From assembly GCF_011297335.1 (NCBI RefSeq), contig NZ_JAAOTJ010000001.1, positions 682,001-746,000 on the forward strand: a stretch of 64,000 nucleotides of DNA, in the 5' to 3' direction. The position numbers and the translations under genes were made by a program. Below, piece after piece: positions 8,401 to 15,478 of the stretch. Below the pieces are notes generated by a model. The model ran no database searches, was not told where the DNA came from, and worked only from the letters and a program-made list of their open reading frames with translations. Source of the DNA: Catellatospora methionotrophica (lineage in GTDB: Bacteria > Actinomycetota > Actinomycetes > Mycobacteriales > Micromonosporaceae). Positions within the stretch are counted from its first letter, which is position 1; each line of letters starts with the position of its first letter.

Positions 8401-8535
8401 GGTCGTGCCACCCGCCTGCACCTGCACCGGACCGAGGATGCGGAAACGCAGGTCCAACGGGCTCCTCAGCGGTGCGGCCAGCGGCGGGATCGACGGCCGC
8501 GCGTATCGCAACGGCGTGTCGTCGATCGATCTCAT
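5467..8535 (-). CDS. AfsR-like SARP regulator with NB-ARC ATPase and TPR domains
   Basis: A large SARP-family activator, up to 1022 residues. It has an OmpR-type winged-helix domain (from LRFRILGPVQV near residue 30, with GSSKQRTLLAALLLEPN), a bacterial transcriptional activation domain to about 270, an NB-ARC ATPase with P-loop HGSGGVGKSA (K351), and TPR-like helices from about 650 on. Members bind 11-bp-period direct repeats next to the -35 region. Such repeats precede the MauE operon, the peptide gene and this gene itself, so I infer that it controls the peptide system. The ATG at 8535 has no clear ribosome site, and a start some 20-28 codons further in is possible. Confidence 0.87.
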   Translation of the reverse strand: MRSIDDTPLRYARPSIPPLAAPLRSPLDLRFRILGPVQVQAGGTTLNLGSSKQRTLLAALLLEPNTVVPLDRLIAALWEGPPPASAVANLRTYASRLRTALGQATGASPVLGRTTGYLVEADPDTVDACVFDQAVDAGHKAAADGDAALAAGHFGRALALWTGPAAQDVPRFPQGLGVALEALDEQRLSTVEAWLDVRLRQGEGAPVVAELRRLAAAHPLRERLWALLVSGLYAVGDTAGALAAYGSARQVLADELGVDPGPELARVHRAVLHREPVLGDRTGEAAADPGRRSSPGPAEPVSVDDGIPRDLPRDVVALVGREAALAELLAAVRAEPGSAVVAVHGSGGVGKSALVVHAAHRLAGEFPAGQLYLDLHGATVGLPPAEPAEILGRLLRALGVPGGQVPSGLHEVAGRCRTLLAGRRLMLVLDNAVDEAQLRTVLSAIGGCAVVITSRRHLAALDGVHHVRLGPLAEQPAMELLNTVVGTGRAAAEPHRLRQLVRLCDHLPLALRIVGARLVARPDWTPATLADQLADERRRLDTLAFSDLAVRSSLEVSVGELSRTADGPGRQASRLLLLLGVLRLPSITASLAAAVLDLLPADADEALGRLLQASLLEPDESGRHRMHDLVRLYAAELAADAVAPADRERALERALAWYLDSSLHARQLIRPMPVNDDERVGHAPAVRPVELADAAAALVWWAHERHSILALARQAAEYGPAATCYLPRLMAAMYQYLATHAYWDELAELAELSLGPTIEAGDRRAEAASRVALAVVHSERGRPGQALTHLYEVLSIRRDGGDEHGMAGCLSHLGIAHLRAGEPQRALAALERSAALHARLGMAVGEGIARNESAEVLCHLGRYGEAAQQLRLALALRRDAGDLIGQAISGYGLGKVSALVGRHEQAVAELTGALDRCRDAGVRTYLGRVLLWRAEALRSLGRTAEAIDDAAAAERACAELRDSWAQGVAALMRGRLSEDVGEPVAAAGHTERGRALLAGVPARPGDDLNLLCGGAVTGSLRC

Positions 8536-8565
8536 CAGGAGAAGGCCGCGACGGCAAGCGCGAAC

Positions 8566-8583
8566 GTACAGCCCGTGTACATC
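8566..8583 (-). promoter_or_regulatory. SARP-type direct repeat upstream of the SARP gene
   Basis: Read on the minus strand, heptamers GATGTAC (8583-8577) and GCTGTAC (8572-8566) are separated by ACGG, an 11-bp period. They resemble the boxes at 1781 and 5187 (shared TGTA core). No convincing -10 box follows at the ten-base spacing seen at the other two sites. It lies 31 bases before the annotated start, so autoregulation is plausible but less certain. Confidence 0.45.
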
Positions 8584-8638
8584 GCGACGCGGCCGGCAGG
8601 GCGGGTGCCCTGCCGGCCGCGCGGACCAGAGGTCGTGA

Positions 8639-9907
8639 TCAGAGCAGGCTGGCCCCGTAGAAGGTCAGCGAGCCGACGTACGGGCTGAACAGCGGCCGCC
8701 GGACGGGCGCGTAGAACACCCGGTAGGAGCCGGTCTTCCACACCCCGAGCGAGATGCAGGGCGTGTCGAGGTAGCCGGCGGTGATCGTGCCGCGGGCCAG
8801 CGCCGCGATCTCGATCTTCAGCGGCCACTTGATGAACAGGCCGTGCGAGTAGACCGGGCCGCCGCTGTCGCCGGGGCCGGCGATGCAGTTGCCCGCGGTC
8901 GGGGTGCCCGGCACCTTCGCCGCGTACGTCATCGGAGCCATGCCCAGCACGCTGGTGTTGACCGCGTACACCTTGGCGTTGCAGTGCTCGCCCGTGAACG
9001 AGCCGCCGGTGCAGATCCAGTTGCCGACGTAGTCGGCGGTGGAGCCGCCGACCCGGATGCTCGACGAGCTGTTCCACGCTCCGGTGTAGATACGCCCCGC
9101 GAAGGTGCGGTTCGCCGGCCGGTTCAGCATCTGCGTGTCGCGGGAGTTGACATCGGCGACGATGCTGGTGTTCGGCTGCGTCGGGTTGCCGATCCGGGCG
9201 ACCTGGCCGTTGTTGCCGCAGTGCCCGGCGGTGAGCATCCGGGGCTGCCCGCCCCAGGTGACGCTGAAGCCGGTCGAGCAGGAGCCGCCGAGGCTCAGGT
9301 TGCTCCAACGGGCCCCGCCCCAGTACGGCGAGATGTCGTTCTGCCGGTCGAACAGCAGGTCCGGCGCGCGTTCGACGGTGACCGACAGCGGCAGGCGTGC
9401 CTCGGACAGGATCGCCTGGCGGTCCGCTTCGGTGCCCACCGTGACGGCCAGGCCCGACCCGTCGACCTGCGGCGCGGCGGTCCCGACGCGGCTGTCGACA
9501 CCGAGCCGGTCGACCTCGGCGGCCAGCTCGGCCTCGCTGTAGCGGGCGGGCAGGAACCGCACCCCGACACCGGTGCGGGCGGCGCGCTCGCGGGCGTCGG
9601 CGGGCACCTCGCCCTTCCAGTAAACGTGCAGCTCGCCGTTCTCGGGGGCGGCGATCGTGCCGGCATAGCCGGGCGAGTCCACCGACAGGATGTCGTCGGC
9701 GGCGGTGTTGAGGCGGGTCTGCGCCTCGCTGAGGTCTTCCCAGGTCCGGAAGCCGCCGGGAACGGCTTCGGCGGGGGCCACACCGGGGGTGTCGGTCTTG
9801 GGCTCCTCGGCGGCCGAGGCGCCCGTGGCGGGTAGGAGCACGGCCATGACCAGAAGCGCCGTGACGCTCCAGCCGATCCTGGCACGGGGGGACGGGGTGT
9901 CAGTCAT
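8639..9907 (-). CDS. Secreted chymotrypsin-like serine protease (S1)
   Basis: A secreted protease of about 422 residues. The N-terminus (RARIGWSVTALLVMAVLL to ATGASAAEEP) is a clear Sec signal peptide. A propeptide-like stretch of about 160 residues follows, then an S1 domain with H229 in LTAGHCGN, probable D257 in SRDTQML and S348 in GPGDSGGPV. Paired cysteines around the His and Ser fit disulfides. ATG at 9907 is taken because it sits just before the basic part of the signal; an ATG at 9916 is also possible and neither has a good ribosome site. It is divergent from the HTH-SARP gene at 10019. Confidence 0.85.
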   Translation of the reverse strand: MTDTPSPRARIGWSVTALLVMAVLLPATGASAAEEPKTDTPGVAPAEAVPGGFRTWEDLSEAQTRLNTAADDILSVDSPGYAGTIAAPENGELHVYWKGEVPADARERAARTGVGVRFLPARYSEAELAAEVDRLGVDSRVGTAAPQVDGSGLAVTVGTEADRQAILSEARLPLSVTVERAPDLLFDRQNDISPYWGGARWSNLSLGGSCSTGFSVTWGGQPRMLTAGHCGNNGQVARIGNPTQPNTSIVADVNSRDTQMLNRPANRTFAGRIYTGAWNSSSSIRVGGSTADYVGNWICTGGSFTGEHCNAKVYAVNTSVLGMAPMTYAAKVPGTPTAGNCIAGPGDSGGPVYSHGLFIKWPLKIEIAALARGTITAGYLDTPCISLGVWKTGSYRVFYAPVRRPLFSPYVGSLTFYGASLL

Positions 9908-10018
9908 GGCAGCCATCGTCGGAGAGCGGACCGCGGCGGGCGGGCCGACTTGAACATCGTTGACCATCATTGTGTCGCGTACCATGGGCAGTCTCGGCAT
10001 CGTCTACTGAGGAGTCTG

Positions 10019-13000
10019 ATGGCCGACGGGGGCACCCTGCAGGACCTGGCCCGGATGCTGCGCCAGCTCAAGCGGCGCGACGCCCGCAGGCGCGGCGGCA
10101 CCGAGCTGACCTACCGCGCACTGGCCGCCCGGACCGGCTGGTCGAACGGCATCATCGCGCACTACTTCACCGGCAAGACCCTGCCGCCGACCGACCGCTT
10201 CGACACCCTCGTCCGGCTTCTCGGCGCCTCCCCCGCCGAGCAGGGCAAGCTCGCGACCCTGCGCGACCGCGCCGACGAGGACCGGCGGCAGCAGGCCACG
10301 CCGGGCACCCACGCGGTCCGCCTACTCGGCCCGATCGAGGTCACCGGCCCCCGTGGGCGCGCCACGCTGGTCGGCGGCCGGCAGCGCACCCTGCTCGGCC
10401 TGCTCGGCCTGCGCGCCGGCAACCCGGTGTCGCACACCCGGCTCACCGAGGCGCTGTGGGGCGAACGGCCACCGCGCACCGCGACCGCGTCGCTGTACTC
10501 CCACATCGCCCGCGTACGCCAGGCGCTCGACGACTGCGGCCTGCCCGGGGTCCTGCTCACCCGCGACTCCGGATACCTGCTGGACCTGCGCGCCGACGAC
10601 GTCGACGTGGCCCGGTTCCACGACGACGCCGCCCGGGGCAGCCGGGCCCTGGCCCGCGGAGCAGCCAAGGAAGCCGTCGCCCACCTGCTCGACGGCCTGG
10701 CGCACTGGCGCGGCGAGGCCTTCGAGGACGCCGAACCCACCGGCTGGGCGGCCGCGGAGGTGCGGCGGCTGACCGAAGCACGGATGCGCTGCCTGGACGA
10801 ACTGTGGGACGCCCGCCTGCGCCTGGGCGAGCACGCCGCCGCCGTCGACGAGATCGAGCGGCTGCTCGCCGCCGATCCGGGACGCGAGCGCCTCGTCGCG
10901 CTGCTGATGCTGGCCCTGTGCCGCTCGGGCCGGCACGCCGACGCCGTCAAGGCATACCAGCGCCTGCGCGGCCACCTCGCCGAACACCTCGACGTCGAGC
11001 CCGGCCCGCAGCTGCAGCGGCTGCACCTGGCGGTGCTGCGCCGCGACGCCACCGCCGGTCTGGACGGTCCACCAGACGCGCCCCGACCGGCGCAGCTACC
11101 GGCCGTGGCCGGGCATTTCACCGGCCGTGGACCGGAGGAGGCCTCGCTCGACGACCTGCTGACGCGGTCCGGATCGATCGCGGTCGTCTCCGGGCCCGGC
11201 GGCATGGGCAAGACCGCGCTGGCGGTGCACTGGGCCCGGCGGGTCCTGGACCGCTACCCCGACGGGCAGCTGTTCCTCGACCTGCGCGGACACGATCCGG
11301 CCACCGCGATGCCCCCGCAGGAAGCCCTGGCCCTGCTGCTGCGGTCACTGGGCGTCAGCGCCGACGCGGCCGGGCCCGATCCCGGGGCGTACCGCTCCGC
11401 CCTGCACGAGCGTCGGATGCTGGTCCTGCTCGACAACGCCGGTTCGGCGGAGCAGGTCGCGCCGCTGGTGCCGCCGAACGCGGGCAGCCTGCTCGTCGTC
11501 ACCAGCCGCCACCAGCTCCCGGAGCTTTCCCTCGACCACGACGTCGCCGCCGTCCGGCTCGACGCGCTGCCCCAGGTCGACGCGGCGCTGCTACTGCGCA
11601 GGGTGCTCGGCGACGACCGGGTCGACCGCGAGCCCGAGCAGGCCGACCGGCTGGTGGAGCTGTGCGGCGGGCACCCCCTAGCCCTGCGTATCGCCGCCGC
11701 GAAACTAGCCGCCCGGCCCCTGCGCAGGCTCGCAGAACTGGTCGAGGAGCTGTCCGGGGACCGCCTCGACGCGCTGTCGATGCCCGGCCACCCCGGCGTC
11801 CGGGCCGTGTTCACCGCGACCTACCAGACGCTGAGCCCGGCGGCCGCGGCCCTGTTCCGCCGCCTGGGCCACCATCCCGGCCCGACGTTCACCACGCAAC
11901 TGGCCGTAGCGGTGGCCGGGCAGCCCGCCGAACCGGCGCTGGACGAGCTGGCCGCCGCACACCTGATCACCGAGGTCGCCGAGGGCCGGTTCCGGTTCCA
12001 CGACCTGATCCGCCTGTACGCCCTCGGCCGCGCGGACCCCGACGAGGCCGCCACGGCCCGCACCGCGCTGTTCACCTGGTACCTGGCGCTCGCCGAGGTG
12101 GCCAACCAGCTGCTGGAACCCGCCCGCGACCGGGTGAAGCTGTCCTGGCAGAACCCGCCCCCGCACCTGCCGCCGCTGCCGGACACCACCCGCGTGCTGA
12201 CCCTGCTCGACGAGGAACGGCCCAGCCTGCTGCCGATCGCCAGACTGGCCGCCGCCCACGGCGACGATCGTGTCACCTGGCAGCTGACCTACCTGCTCGC
12301 CAGCTACTACACCCACCGCGGCCACTGGACGCACTACACCGAGCTCTGCCGCGAAGGCCTGGCCGCCGCGCTGCACCTCGACGACCCGGTCGGCGAACGG
12401 CTCATGCGCAGCGGCCTCGGCGTCGCCTACAACGTCACCCACCGCCACGACGACGCCCTGGAACAGCTCACCCGCGCCCTGGAACTGATGCGCGAAGGCG
12501 GCGACCAGCGCGGCCAGGGCATGGCGCTGAACAACATCGCCCACGCCCACTCACAACTCGGCCGCCTCACCGCCGCCCGCGACGCGTTCGAGCAGGCACT
12601 CGACCTGCACACCGCCGACGACCACCTGCCCGGCATCACGCTGGCGCTCAACAACATCGCCGACATCCACACCCGGCTCGCCGACTTCCCCGCGGCCTTC
12701 ACCGCCCTACGGCGGGCGCTGCGCCTCGCCCGCGACCTCGGCAACTCCCACCTCGAAGGCGCCGTGCTGCAGAACCTCGGCGAGACCCTGCTGGCCACCG
12801 GCGACGAGGACGCGGCACTGCACCATTTCGGGCTGGCCCTGGCGATCCGGCGGCACAGCGGAGAGAAGCGCCGCGAGGCCGAGACCGCCAACGCCATCGG
12901 CCTGCTGCACGTGTCGCGCGGCGACCACGCGAGCGCCCTGGACCACTTCGGCAGGGCGCTCGCGCTGTCGCGGGAGATCGACGACCGGCGGCTGCAGTCG

Positions 13001-13033
13001 ACGACGCTGGCGAACATGGCGCTGCTCGGCTAA
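10019..13033 (+). CDS. HTH-SARP-NB-ARC-TPR transcriptional regulator
   Basis: A 1004-residue regulator. An N-terminal XRE-like helix-turn-helix (TYRALAARTGWSNGIIAHYF, about residues 25-45) precedes a SARP DNA-binding and BTAD module (from AVRLLGPIEVTGPRG near residue 99). An NB-ARC ATPase with P-loop GPGGMGKTAL (K398) and TPR repeats (about 780-1000) follow. ATG at 10019 is chosen over upstream in-frame starts because GAGGAG lies just before it. Carrying two DNA-binding domains in one chain is less common than the plain AfsR layout. The divergent secreted protease gene is a possible target, but no operator is convincing between them. Confidence 0.85.
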   Translation: MADGGTLQDLARMLRQLKRRDARRRGGTELTYRALAARTGWSNGIIAHYFTGKTLPPTDRFDTLVRLLGASPAEQGKLATLRDRADEDRRQQATPGTHAVRLLGPIEVTGPRGRATLVGGRQRTLLGLLGLRAGNPVSHTRLTEALWGERPPRTATASLYSHIARVRQALDDCGLPGVLLTRDSGYLLDLRADDVDVARFHDDAARGSRALARGAAKEAVAHLLDGLAHWRGEAFEDAEPTGWAAAEVRRLTEARMRCLDELWDARLRLGEHAAAVDEIERLLAADPGRERLVALLMLALCRSGRHADAVKAYQRLRGHLAEHLDVEPGPQLQRLHLAVLRRDATAGLDGPPDAPRPAQLPAVAGHFTGRGPEEASLDDLLTRSGSIAVVSGPGGMGKTALAVHWARRVLDRYPDGQLFLDLRGHDPATAMPPQEALALLLRSLGVSADAAGPDPGAYRSALHERRMLVLLDNAGSAEQVAPLVPPNAGSLLVVTSRHQLPELSLDHDVAAVRLDALPQVDAALLLRRVLGDDRVDREPEQADRLVELCGGHPLALRIAAAKLAARPLRRLAELVEELSGDRLDALSMPGHPGVRAVFTATYQTLSPAAAALFRRLGHHPGPTFTTQLAVAVAGQPAEPALDELAAAHLITEVAEGRFRFHDLIRLYALGRADPDEAATARTALFTWYLALAEVANQLLEPARDRVKLSWQNPPPHLPPLPDTTRVLTLLDEERPSLLPIARLAAAHGDDRVTWQLTYLLASYYTHRGHWTHYTELCREGLAAALHLDDPVGERLMRSGLGVAYNVTHRHDDALEQLTRALELMREGGDQRGQGMALNNIAHAHSQLGRLTAARDAFEQALDLHTADDHLPGITLALNNIADIHTRLADFPAAFTALRRALRLARDLGNSHLEGAVLQNLGETLLATGDEDAALHHFGLALAIRRHSGEKRREAETANAIGLLHVSRGDHASALDHFGRALALSREIDDRRLQSTTLANMALLG

Positions 13034-13908
13034 CGCCAGACCGTCACCCGAGCACTGCCCGACACGACCACTCCCCCGGAATATGACGAGATGACGACCT
13101 CCAGGTGCTTCCCGGGCTGCGTGAACGCGTGCGGCAGCAGCTGGATGGGGACGATCACGGTGGTCGCGCCCGCAGGGATCGTGATCGTACGGTCCACGGC
13201 CACGTAGTCCAGGCCGGCTGTCAGGCCGCCGTCGAAGGTCCGGAAACGGACCGTCTGCGCGGTGGGCAGCGCCCCGTTGGTGCTGAGAGGCGTGGGCATG
13301 ATGTTGCCCGACTCGACGGTGCACGGCGTCGCGGTGCCCCAGTCCGGATCCGGTGCGGGTCCGGCCGACGGCGACAGCGACGGCAGCGGCGTGGGCGGTG
13401 GCGCGGACGCGCGGGGTTCCAGCAGACACAGCCGGTGGTCCACGGTCGCGGCGCGGATCCCGGTGTCGTCGTCGAAGACCCGGCCCCGGCCGACCGGGTA
13501 GCGCACCCGGATGTTCTGGCTGGGGCTGCTCAGGGTGACGGTGAAGTCCTTCAGCAGTGACTCGGCCAGGCCGTCGTCGGCGATGGACGCCCGCACCCGC
13601 CGGTCGCCGGTGTCGCCCGCCGACCACTGCAGCACCCCGGCGGCGAGCTGGTAGTCGCCCGGACGCCCGGCGGTGCCGTCGGTGACCGTATAGGCCACCG
13701 AACCCGCTGCGGCGCATGACGCCGTGTACACCGTGAAGGTCAGCACCTGGCCCGCCTCGGACACGGTGACCTGCGGGTCGATGGCGACCGACCGCTCGCA
13801 GTCGGCGGCCGCGCCGGGCTGCACCGCGACCGCGGCAGCGGCGATCACGGCGGCGAGCGCCGTCAGCGCGGCGCCGAGTGTGGGCAGCATCCTCGATTTC
13901 ATCGTCAT
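13030..13908 (-). CDS. Secreted protein with Calx-beta-like domains
   Basis: A protein of about 292 residues with a signal peptide (MTMKSRMLPTLGAALTAL onward, ending near PGAAA). Two Calx-beta-like segments follow. The first reads VTVSEAGQVLTFTVYT and has a GRPGDYQLAAGVLQW core; the second is near FDGGLTAGLDYVAVDRTITI. A proline/serine linker (residues about 165-185) separates them. Such domains are beta-sandwiches found in extracellular adhesion or matrix proteins. ATG at 13908 is preferred to an upstream ATG because it begins at the basic N-region. Its stop overlaps the stop of the convergent regulator by four bases. The function is not known. Confidence 0.72.
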   Translation of the reverse strand: MTMKSRMLPTLGAALTALAAVIAAAAVAVQPGAAADCERSVAIDPQVTVSEAGQVLTFTVYTASCAAAGSVAYTVTDGTAGRPGDYQLAAGVLQWSAGDTGDRRVRASIADDGLAESLLKDFTVTLSSPSQNIRVRYPVGRGRVFDDDTGIRAATVDHRLCLLEPRASAPPPTPLPSLSPSAGPAPDPDWGTATPCTVESGNIMPTPLSTNGALPTAQTVRFRTFDGGLTAGLDYVAVDRTITIPAGATTVIVPIQLLPHAFTQPGKHLEVVISSYSGGVVVSGSARVTVWR

Positions 13909-14183
13909 CGATGCATCATCGGGCACCGAGCTTGTGGCGACCTTGTGGGACACATGCCAAATTCATCCACGACCCTGGGTGGCTTGCCGGGATGGGCCCC
14001 GTCTGCGTCATCCGCTGGCTCGCGCCGATTCCACGCGAGCTGCAGCCGTAGCCGACCGCGAATGATCGGAACCTGCGGCCACTGGCGATAAGCGATACCG
14101 GTATCGGATGCCCGTAGATCGTCTGACGCCGCTGGTAACCTCGGCCGCTGATCTTTCTGGACGGCTGGCTGAGGAGAGTACTT

Positions 14184-14666
14184 GTGGCTGAGGTGGCGCT
14201 GCGATCGATCGTCGACTCCGACCTCGACGCGCTATTCGAACTGATGCGCGATCCCGAGGCCGTCCGGATGGCCGCCTTCACGGCGGCAGACCCCGACGAC
14301 CGCACCGCGTTCGACGCCCATATGGCTAAGATCCGCACCGCTCCACAGGTGACCAACCGCGCGATCACTGCGGATGGCCTCCTCGTCGGCAGCGTCGCCA
14401 GCTTCGTCGTCGACGGCGACACCGAGGTCACCTATTGGATCGACCGGTCGTTCTGGGGACAGGGCATCGCCACCCGCGCACTCGCCCTGCTCCTGGAGAA
14501 AATTGAAGTGCGGCCGGTGTTCGCTCGCACCGCCAGTGACAACTTGGGATCGATCAAGGTCTTGCAGAAGTCGGGATTCACGGTCACGGGCACGGAGAGA
14601 GGGTTCGCCAACGCGCGTAACGAGGAGATCGAAGAGACGCTCCTCCGCCTCGACGGCCCGGCGTAG
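14184..14666 (+). CDS. GNAT family N-acetyltransferase (RimJ/RimL type)
   Basis: A 160-residue acetyl-CoA-dependent acetyltransferase. It opens with VALRSIVDSDLDALFELMRD, has the acetyl-CoA site in WIDRSFWGQGIATRALALLL and the RimL-like ending NLGSIKVLQKSGFTVTGTE. GTG at 14184 follows GAGGAGAG at good spacing. It stands alone between the Calx-beta gene and the CRISPR array. The acceptor could be a small molecule, an antibiotic or a ribosomal protein. The region from 14667 to 14905 after it holds no gene I can support. Confidence 0.85.
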   Translation: MAEVALRSIVDSDLDALFELMRDPEAVRMAAFTAADPDDRTAFDAHMAKIRTAPQVTNRAITADGLLVGSVASFVVDGDTEVTYWIDRSFWGQGIATRALALLLEKIEVRPVFARTASDNLGSIKVLQKSGFTVTGTERGFANARNEEIEETLLRLDGPA

Positions 14667-14905
14667 GCCACCCGTCGGGAGTCCTGCGCCAGAATGCTCC
14701 GGAAGTAAGCCGTCAACGCCCCTGGGTCATTGTCGGCCTAGGCGAAGGACTCCGGCTGCGGCACGATCGCGCCAGCCGCGTAAACGCTGAAAGCGAATCA
14801 GGGTACTCCTCGCACGGATCCAGTCGGCCCGGGTCCGTGTCTGTGCGGCCGGTTACTAGGCATCCATGATGGCGAGCCGGTCACCACGGAACAGAGTTCA
14901 GTTGG

Positions 14906-15380
14906 AGGAACCACCTCACGTAGGCGGGGAACCTCGGGCCGAACCTGACATGGGTCTGCAAGTCCGGGATACCCCGCATGCGCGGGGAGCAGGGCACCTC
15001 GTAGCCGACGACAGAGCCTGCCGCGGGATCACCCCCGCGCATGCGGGGGTGATCCCTTGTCGCGGCCGATCGTCACCGTGTCGAAGGTCTGCTCCCCGCG
15101 CACGCGGGGGTGATCCCCCAGTACTGGGTAGTGGTGACCGCCGGGGGCTCTGCTCCCCGCGCACGCGGGGGTGATCCCGGTTGGAGGACACGCGGGGGTG
15201 ATCCCGGTTGGAGGAGTCGAGCCGCGTGCGCCGGGAGCTCCCCGCGCACGCGGGGATGACCCATTCCGCGCGGAACTGATCTGCGCAACATACTGCTCCC
15301 GCGCACGCGGAGGTGATCCCCCGAGCCCGTCGCAGATCGCCCAGGAGACGTACTGTTCCCCGCGCACGCGGGGTGGTCCC
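14906..15380. CRISPR. Small degenerate type I-E-like CRISPR array with an internal inversion
   Basis: About eight or nine repeats of a 28-29 base unit with core CTCCCCGCGCACGCGGGG and end GTGATCCC, separated mostly by 32-base spacers. Forward-oriented repeats: 15089-15117, 15150-15178, 15235-15262, 15293-15320, 15353-15380, plus a half repeat at 15189-15205. Reverse-oriented units: 14966-14992 and a decayed one at 14906-14932. Between them, 15025-15056 is a palindrome with GGGATCACCCCCGC on one side and its complement on the other. The repeat resembles type I-E repeats of actinomycetes. There are no cas genes in the window, and mutations in most units suggest an orphan, ageing array. Transcription direction is unknown. 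Confidence 0.85.
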
Positions 15381-15478
15381 GAGTTTCTCCTCGGACTACA
15401 CCAGCACCTCCGCCCGCCAACGGGCCCTCGCCAACTGCAGCGCGTGGCCGTCAACCAGAGGTGCGGCAAGGCCAGTGG

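Noticed and set aside
9950-10018. Repeats in the gap between the secreted protease and the HTH-SARP gene as a SARP box
   Set aside because: CATCGTTG and CATCATTG recur with a 10-bp rather than 11-bp period and no -10 follows at a matching distance.
14667-15478. Short open frames across the CRISPR array
   Set aside because: They consist of the translated repeat over and over and are not genes.
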